Assembly: GCA_029936675.1 (NCBI GenBank)
Contig: JAPYSB010000015.1
Span: forward strand, 1-41,020
Reading direction: 5' to 3'
From: Dehalococcoidia bacterium
Lineage (GTDB): Bacteria; Chloroflexota; Dehalococcoidia; Lucifugimonadales; UBA826
Length of the DNA stretch: 41,020 nucleotides
In this document: positions 37,247-41,020 of the stretch, in pieces
Layout: every line of letters starts with the position of its first letter
How positions within the stretch are numbered: the stretch's first letter is position 1
Notes under the pieces: model-generated
Told to the model about the DNA's origin: nothing
What the model saw: the letters and a program-made list of their open reading frames with translations, nothing else
Databases searched by the model: none
Translations under genes and position numbers: made by a program

Positions 37247-37546
37247 TTGTCTGAGCTAACCGATTTGTCAATTGAAGAAATTAGGCAGATATCTGTGTTG
37301 ACCAGAATTGCCATGACGGAAGATGAGTTGGATGTGATGCGGACTCAGATGTCTAACATACTGGACAGTGTGGCAATCCTCAATGAAGTGGATACAGAAG
37401 GTGTTGAACCTACCGGGCACTCAGTAAACATAAAATCGGTGATGAGAGAAGACAAAAGACAAGATTCCTTGACACAGGATGAAACTCTTATGAATGCTCC
37501 TCAGAGAGATGGATCTTTCATTAGAATTAAGGCTGTTTTGGAATAG
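37247..37546 (+). CDS. gatC: Asp-tRNA(Asn)/Glu-tRNA(Gln) amidotransferase subunit C
   Basis: 99 residues from TTG 37247, which has AAGGGG nine bases upstream inside the end of the aminotransferase gene. A longer version from TTG 37223 is open but overlaps that gene. The helical GatC core is clear: LSIEEIRQISVLTRIAMTEDEL, then LDSVAILNEVDTEGVEPTGH and the C-terminal LMNAPQRDGSFIRIKAVLE. GatC stabilises GatA in the GatCAB enzyme that amidates misacylated tRNA. gatA follows 18 bases later; gatB is not in the window. Confidence 0.93.
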   Translation: MSELTDLSIEEIRQISVLTRIAMTEDELDVMRTQMSNILDSVAILNEVDTEGVEPTGHSVNIKSVMREDKRQDSLTQDETLMNAPQRDGSFIRIKAVLE

Positions 37547-37564
37547 GGATATTTTCAATTAGAT

Positions 37565-39028
37565 ATGAAATCCGTAAACCTTGAAACTATCACAATTGCT
37601 GAGGCTAGACGACTTCTTGACAACAAAGAAGTGTCGGCACTTGAGCTCACAAAAAATTACCTTGAACGAATAAAAACTTTCGAAAAAGACATTGATGCAT
37701 ATGTCACTGTCACCGAGGATCGTGCCCTAGAAGACGCTAACTTGGCAGATAAGAGAATAGGTGAGGGAACTCAAACAAATCTCACTGGAATCCCAATGCA
37801 ACTAAAAGACAATATTTGTTACTCAGGCATTCCTACAACCTGTTCCTCAAAAATGTTGGAAAACTTTGTGCCCCCATACGATGCATCAATATCAACTTAT
37901 CTAAAAAATGAGAATTCTGTTTTGCTAGGCAAAGGAAATTTAGACGAATTTGCTATGGGATCATCGACGGAAAATTCAGCCCTAAAATTGACGAAAAACC
38001 CCTGGGATACTAGTAGGGTTCCAGGAGGTAGTAGTGGTGGACCAGCAGCAGCTGTAGCAGCTTCTGAATGTGTATTTTCACTTGGATCAGATACTGGAGG
38101 GAGTATTAGACAGCCTGCATCTCTATGTGGTGTTGTTGGTATGAAACCTACTTATGGGTTGGTAAGCAGATTTGGGTTAGTAGCTTTTGCTAGCTCGCTG
38201 GATCAGATAGGCCCTTTGACAAAGAGCGTGGAAGATAGCGCCTTAGTTCTCCAGTCAATCGCAGGGTACGATTCTAGAGATTCCACTTCTCTGGATGTAA
38301 AAATACCCGATTATGTTAGTAATCTGACTACTGATCTAAAGGGTTTTAGGATTGGTATTCCGAAAGAATATTTTATTGAAGGGATCAGCCCGGGGGTTGA
38401 GAAATCGATTCTTGATGCAGTAGAGGTGCTGAAAGGGTTAGGAGCTGATGTGAAGGAAGTTTCTCTTCCGCATACCAAGTATGCCCTGGCAGTTTACTAC
38501 ATAATCGCACCGTCAGAGGCTTCTGCCAATCTAGCTAGATATGACGGAGTTAAATACGGGTTTTCTGAGAAAAATGCTGAAACCATGTGGGCAGGGTTCG
38601 AGAATACAAGATCCAATGGTTTCGGCCCTGAAGTTAAAAGACGTATCATGCTCGGCGCATATGCGTTATCTGCTGGGTATTATGATGCTTACTACCTGAA
38701 GGCCCAAAAGGTTAGGACCTTGATAAGACAAGAGTTTGAGGACGTGTTCAAAAATGTTGATGTCTTAGCCATGCCGACTTCACCTACTACTGCCTTTAAG
38801 ATCGGGGATAAAATCGACGATCCATTGCAAATGTACTTAAATGACATATTTACAATACCCGCAAACATAGCTGGAATCCCCGGAATTTCAATTCCGGCTG
38901 GATTGGTTGATGGATTGCCGGTGGGGCTTCAATTTATGGCAGGTACATTACAAGAAACTAATTTGTTCAAGGCGGCATATGCATATGAACAAGCCACCGA
39001 TTGGCATAATCAAGCTCCCCCTATTTAG
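37565..39028 (+). CDS. gatA: Asp-tRNA(Asn)/Glu-tRNA(Gln) amidotransferase subunit A
   Basis: 487-residue amidase-signature enzyme, usual length. It frees ammonia from glutamine for amidation of Glu-tRNA(Gln) or Asp-tRNA(Asn). The Ser-cisSer-Lys triad is intact: Lys81 in MQLKDNI, Ser156 in VPGGSSGGP and Ser180 in [13 protein letters not shown]. The C-terminal half carries [21 protein letters not shown], typical of GatA. The usual PGGSSGGSAA reads [10 protein letters not shown] here. It is preceded by gatC and followed 12 bases later by an alpha/beta hydrolase. Confidence 0.95.
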   Translation: MKSVNLETITIAEARRLLDNKEVSALELTKNYLERIKTFEKDIDAYVTVTEDRALEDANLADKRIGEGTQTNLTGIPMQLKDNICYSGIPTTCSSKMLENFVPPYDASISTYLKNENSVLLGKGNLDEFAMGSSTENSALKLTKNPWDTSRVPGGSSGGPAAAVAASECVFSLGSDTGGSIRQPASLCGVVGMKPTYGLVSRFGLVAFASSLDQIGPLTKSVEDSALVLQSIAGYDSRDSTSLDVKIPDYVSNLTTDLKGFRIGIPKEYFIEGISPGVEKSILDAVEVLKGLGADVKEVSLPHTKYALAVYYIIAPSEASANLARYDGVKYGFSEKNAETMWAGFENTRSNGFGPEVKRRIMLGAYALSAGYYDAYYLKAQKVRTLIRQEFEDVFKNVDVLAMPTSPTTAFKIGDKIDDPLQMYLNDIFTIPANIAGIPGISIPAGLVDGLPVGLQFMAGTLQETNLFKAAYAYEQATDWHNQAPPI

Positions 39029-39039
39029 AAGAGCCTAAA

Positions 39040-39729
39040 ATGGAAGATTCTGATGATATATCGATCGGAATTATCGGCCTCGCAGAATGGGAGATTCCTG
39101 AGGATCAGGTAGGAAGAGGATTAACTCTACAAACCACTAGAGGCCCAATCAATACGATAGTTCATCATGACCCTGAAAGGCCCGCCCATCGCGGTGTCAT
39201 TTGGATGGGAGGTGCTCGCGGAGGATTGGATGGTCCAGCTGGAGGCCTTTACCGAATTGTTGGTGAGGGGTTATCACCTGGAATCACATCTTTAAGAATT
39301 GACTACAGGGAGCCTGGTGAGTTGATTGAATGTGTCATGGACACCTTGGCTGGAGTATCATTTTTGACCGGTACAGGTCATTCCGATATTTTACTGGTAG
39401 GGCATTCATTTGGAGGCGCGGTTGCTATAAAATCGGCACCTTTTTCCGACAAGGTAAAAGGAGTCATTGCACTGTCAAGCCAAACATATGGAGCAACGGA
39501 TGTTTCAGAAGTATCCCCACGACCGATTTTACTAATCCATGGGGAAGATGACATCGTTTTGTCTCCCCAATGTTCCCAGACTATATTCGACTGGGCAGAG
39601 GAACCGAAGGAGGTGATCTTTATGCCAGCTACAGGTCACGGGTTAAGAGAAACTTCTGAGGAAGTCACCGCGAAGGTCAAGTCGTGGGTTGTCAATCACT
39701 TATACCTTCCGGGTGAAGTACCGGAATAG
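39040..39729 (+). CDS. Alpha/beta hydrolase (dienelactone hydrolase-like)
   Basis: 229 residues. Oxyanion region VIWMGGARGGLDGP, nucleophile elbow GHSFGG (Ser123), acid in LLIHGEDDIVL (D170 or D171) and His200 in ATGHGL complete a Ser-Asp-His triad. The short single domain without cap fits dienelactone-hydrolase or small carboxylesterase relatives. Substrate unknown. It begins 12 bases after gatA, so it probably shares its transcript. Confidence 0.85.
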   Translation: MEDSDDISIGIIGLAEWEIPEDQVGRGLTLQTTRGPINTIVHHDPERPAHRGVIWMGGARGGLDGPAGGLYRIVGEGLSPGITSLRIDYREPGELIECVMDTLAGVSFLTGTGHSDILLVGHSFGGAVAIKSAPFSDKVKGVIALSSQTYGATDVSEVSPRPILLIHGEDDIVLSPQCSQTIFDWAEEPKEVIFMPATGHGLRETSEEVTAKVKSWVVNHLYLPGEVPE

Positions 39730-39814
39730 CATGGCAAGGTTGGTTGGGATATACTCAACTTTACCTACTAATTAATAGCCAATAAATACCTAAATAAAGG
39801 GGAGCTTTTTTGAT

Positions 39815-40627
39815 ATGGGAGAACTCGACGGAAAAGTAGCAATCATTACGGGTGCGGGTAGATTAAGAGGTATAGGCAGAGCAGCTGCTGAAGCTTTGGC
39901 AAAATTGGGGGCAGATGTTGTTGTTACAGGTACTGGAAGAAGCCCGGATTCATTCCCTGACGACGAAAAGGCAATTGGCTGGAAAGACATTGAAACTGTT
40001 GCTGAGCGGGTTCGGGATATAGGCCGCCGAGCACTTCCTTTGGTAGTAGACGTTACAAATCGGGATGATGTTAAGAGAATGGTGGATGAAACTCTCAAAG
40101 AGTTCGGTCGGGTGGACATATTGATAAATAACGCGGCTTATGCTCGAGCAGAGGATAGGGCTCCGATATTGGATTTAAATGAAGACACTTTTCAGAAAGT
40201 AATGGACATCAAAGTAACAGGGACTTTCCTTTGTACTAAGGCTGCTATTAAACCCATGATTGATCAAGGTGATGGCGGGAAAATAGTAAATATTTCATCG
40301 ACAGCTGGCAAGCGCGGATCTGCCAATACTCTTGCCTATAATGGCGCTAATTTTGCCATCGTAGGTATGACACAATCAATGGCTAAGGAACTTGGATCTC
40401 ACAACATAAATGTTAATGCTGTGTGCCCGGGGGCCGTAGACACTCATAGGATGGATGTTCTTGGCAGAGGTAACACTTGGAGTAATATGGCTGATTCGAC
40501 CCCTATAGGTCGAAATGGTACCGATGAAGAAGTTGGTGATTTTTGTGCATATCTTTGCACCGAAGCCGCATCATGGATTCATGGGCAGTCGATCAACCAG
40601 AACGGCGGCACGGTGATGGAACATTAA
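39815..40627 (+). CDS. SDR family protein with swapped Asn/Lys active-site residues
   Basis: 270-residue classical SDR fold. Nucleotide motif TGAGRLRGIGRA (with a 2-residue insert), NNAAYA, Ser162 in NISSTAGKRG and Tyr175 in LAYNGANFAI, then CPGAVDT and the C-terminal NQNGG. The lysine of Y-x3-K is Asn179 (codon AAT). The catalytic Asn of the alpha-4 helix (V-N-L-K-G in normal members) aligns with Lys133 in DIKVTGTF (codon AAA). The N-S-Y-K tetrad is thus K-S-Y-N. It may work by a rearranged relay or be inactive. GGGGAG precedes the ATG. It is the last gene before tRNA-Val. Confidence 0.9.
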   Translation: MGELDGKVAIITGAGRLRGIGRAAAEALAKLGADVVVTGTGRSPDSFPDDEKAIGWKDIETVAERVRDIGRRALPLVVDVTNRDDVKRMVDETLKEFGRVDILINNAAYARAEDRAPILDLNEDTFQKVMDIKVTGTFLCTKAAIKPMIDQGDGGKIVNISSTAGKRGSANTLAYNGANFAIVGMTQSMAKELGSHNINVNAVCPGAVDTHRMDVLGRGNTWSNMADSTPIGRNGTDEEVGDFCAYLCTEAASWIHGQSINQNGGTVMEH

Positions 40628-40714
40628 GTCTGGGTCATATTTCGTTGACTGAGATTGGTTACATTGCTAAGCTTTTTACTCCTTCATAGAGATAAAAAAC
40701 ATGTTCATGATCAA

Positions 40715-40791
40715 GGGCGGTTAGCTCAGTGGTTTAGAGCGCTGCGTTGACATCGCAGAGGTCATAAGTTCGACTCTTATACCGCCCACCA
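40715..40791 (+). tRNA. tRNA-Val (anticodon GAC)
   Basis: Acceptor stem GGGCGGT pairs with ACCGCCC, the D arm begins TAGCTCAGTGG, the anticodon stem CTGCG/CGCAG encloses TTGACAT with anticodon GAC (valine GUC/GUU), and the T arm contains GTTCGACTC. CCA is encoded at 40789-40791. Promoter-like words lie upstream: TTGACT (40645-40650) with TAAGCT 17 bases later. A TGCGCC/GGCGCA hairpin (40802-40818) stands ten bases after the CCA end but lacks a T-run. Confidence 0.96.
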
Positions 40792-41020
40792 TGATGTCTT
40801 TTGCGCCTAAATGGCGCATCTCACCGCCTCTCCCCACCGGATTTTTGTGAACACTTTTTGGAAGACTGTTCACTAATCGCTCATACTTATCCCTCAAATC
40901 TGGGTTCCATGGACGCTTATCGTTAATATAGACAATGGTTAGAATAGTCCCAGCCGTTTCTATGTTGAAAAGCCCAACGAAAATTTGAGAACTCAGACTC
41001 TTCAATAAAATTGTATCTGA
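40792..41020. other. Right flank of tRNA-Val, edge of window
   Basis: 229 bases without a recognised gene. A minus-strand frame is open from the window edge and runs into the antisense of the tRNA (stop near 40721). Its codons before the tRNA read NIETAGTILTIVYINDKRPW and onward, not recognised as any family. It could be the end of an integrated element's gene beyond the edge, or chance. Confidence 0.4.

Noticed and set aside
40802-40818. TGCGCC/GGCGCA hairpin after tRNA-Val as a terminator
   Set aside because: The stem is good, but no T-tract follows on the plus strand; kept only as a note in the tRNA entry.

Overview
The window looks like a piece of a free-living bacterial chromosome, most likely a marine Chloroflexota of the SAR202 type. 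This is an inference from gene content: a tiny DUF5679 zinc ribbon, a Vms1-like release factor (VLRF1), many FAD-dependent oxidoreductases, SDRs, a Gfo/Idh protein, an HpcH aldolase and an SMP-30 lactonase, with AT-leaning DNA and no phage or IS genes. Nothing in the sequence fixes the taxon. At least seven genes appear to start with TTG behind a good Shine-Dalgarno sequence. tRNA genes lie close to both ends: tRNA-Gly(TCC) on the left and tRNA-Val(GAC) on the right, both with encoded CCA.

Region 1 (1-12.1 kb): after the tRNA and a DHA2-type exporter comes a long leftward gene run. It is headed by a SAM-I (S-box) riboswitch that is not protein coding and is the best-defined regulatory element here. 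Reading leftward, the run is MTA phosphorylase, rhodanese, PfkB kinase (probable adenosine kinase), ahcY, metK, phosphohexomutase, an Ldh-family dehydrogenase and polA. The first five make a SAM-use and by-product recycling unit, with both SAM-derived nucleosides (MTA and SAH) handled. The riboswitch has a full aptamer, a terminator and a 7-nt antiterminator match, so the unit should be switched off when SAM is plentiful.

Region 2 (12.1-16.6 kb): leftward galE, then an oxalate-CoA-ligase-like enzyme, a HAD-family hydrolase and a PPi-type phosphofructokinase. The last three are closely spaced.

Region 3 (16.8-30.5 kb): short mixed-strand units. These are a duplicated NIPSNAP protein; DUF5679, class III aminotransferase and a DAO-type oxidase; a uronate-dehydrogenase-like SDR; a frameshifted orphan TPP-enzyme half; rpiB; a large alpha/beta hydrolase followed by VLRF1; an SDR; a small ferredoxin; RidA with an S51 peptidase; a VOC protein; a PTE-like hydrolase; and an MFS transporter.

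Region 4 (30.7-40.7 kb): a rightward run of MFS transporter, HpcH/HpaI aldolase, SMP-30 lactonase, FAD oxidase, Gfo/Idh protein and PLP aminotransferase. It leads directly into gatC and gatA, then an alpha/beta hydrolase and an SDR, and ends at tRNA-Val. It looks like a sugar-acid or amino-sugar catabolic unit with the amidotransferase genes at its tail. Three of its enzymes lack a residue normally conserved in their family. The substrate cannot be read from the sequence.
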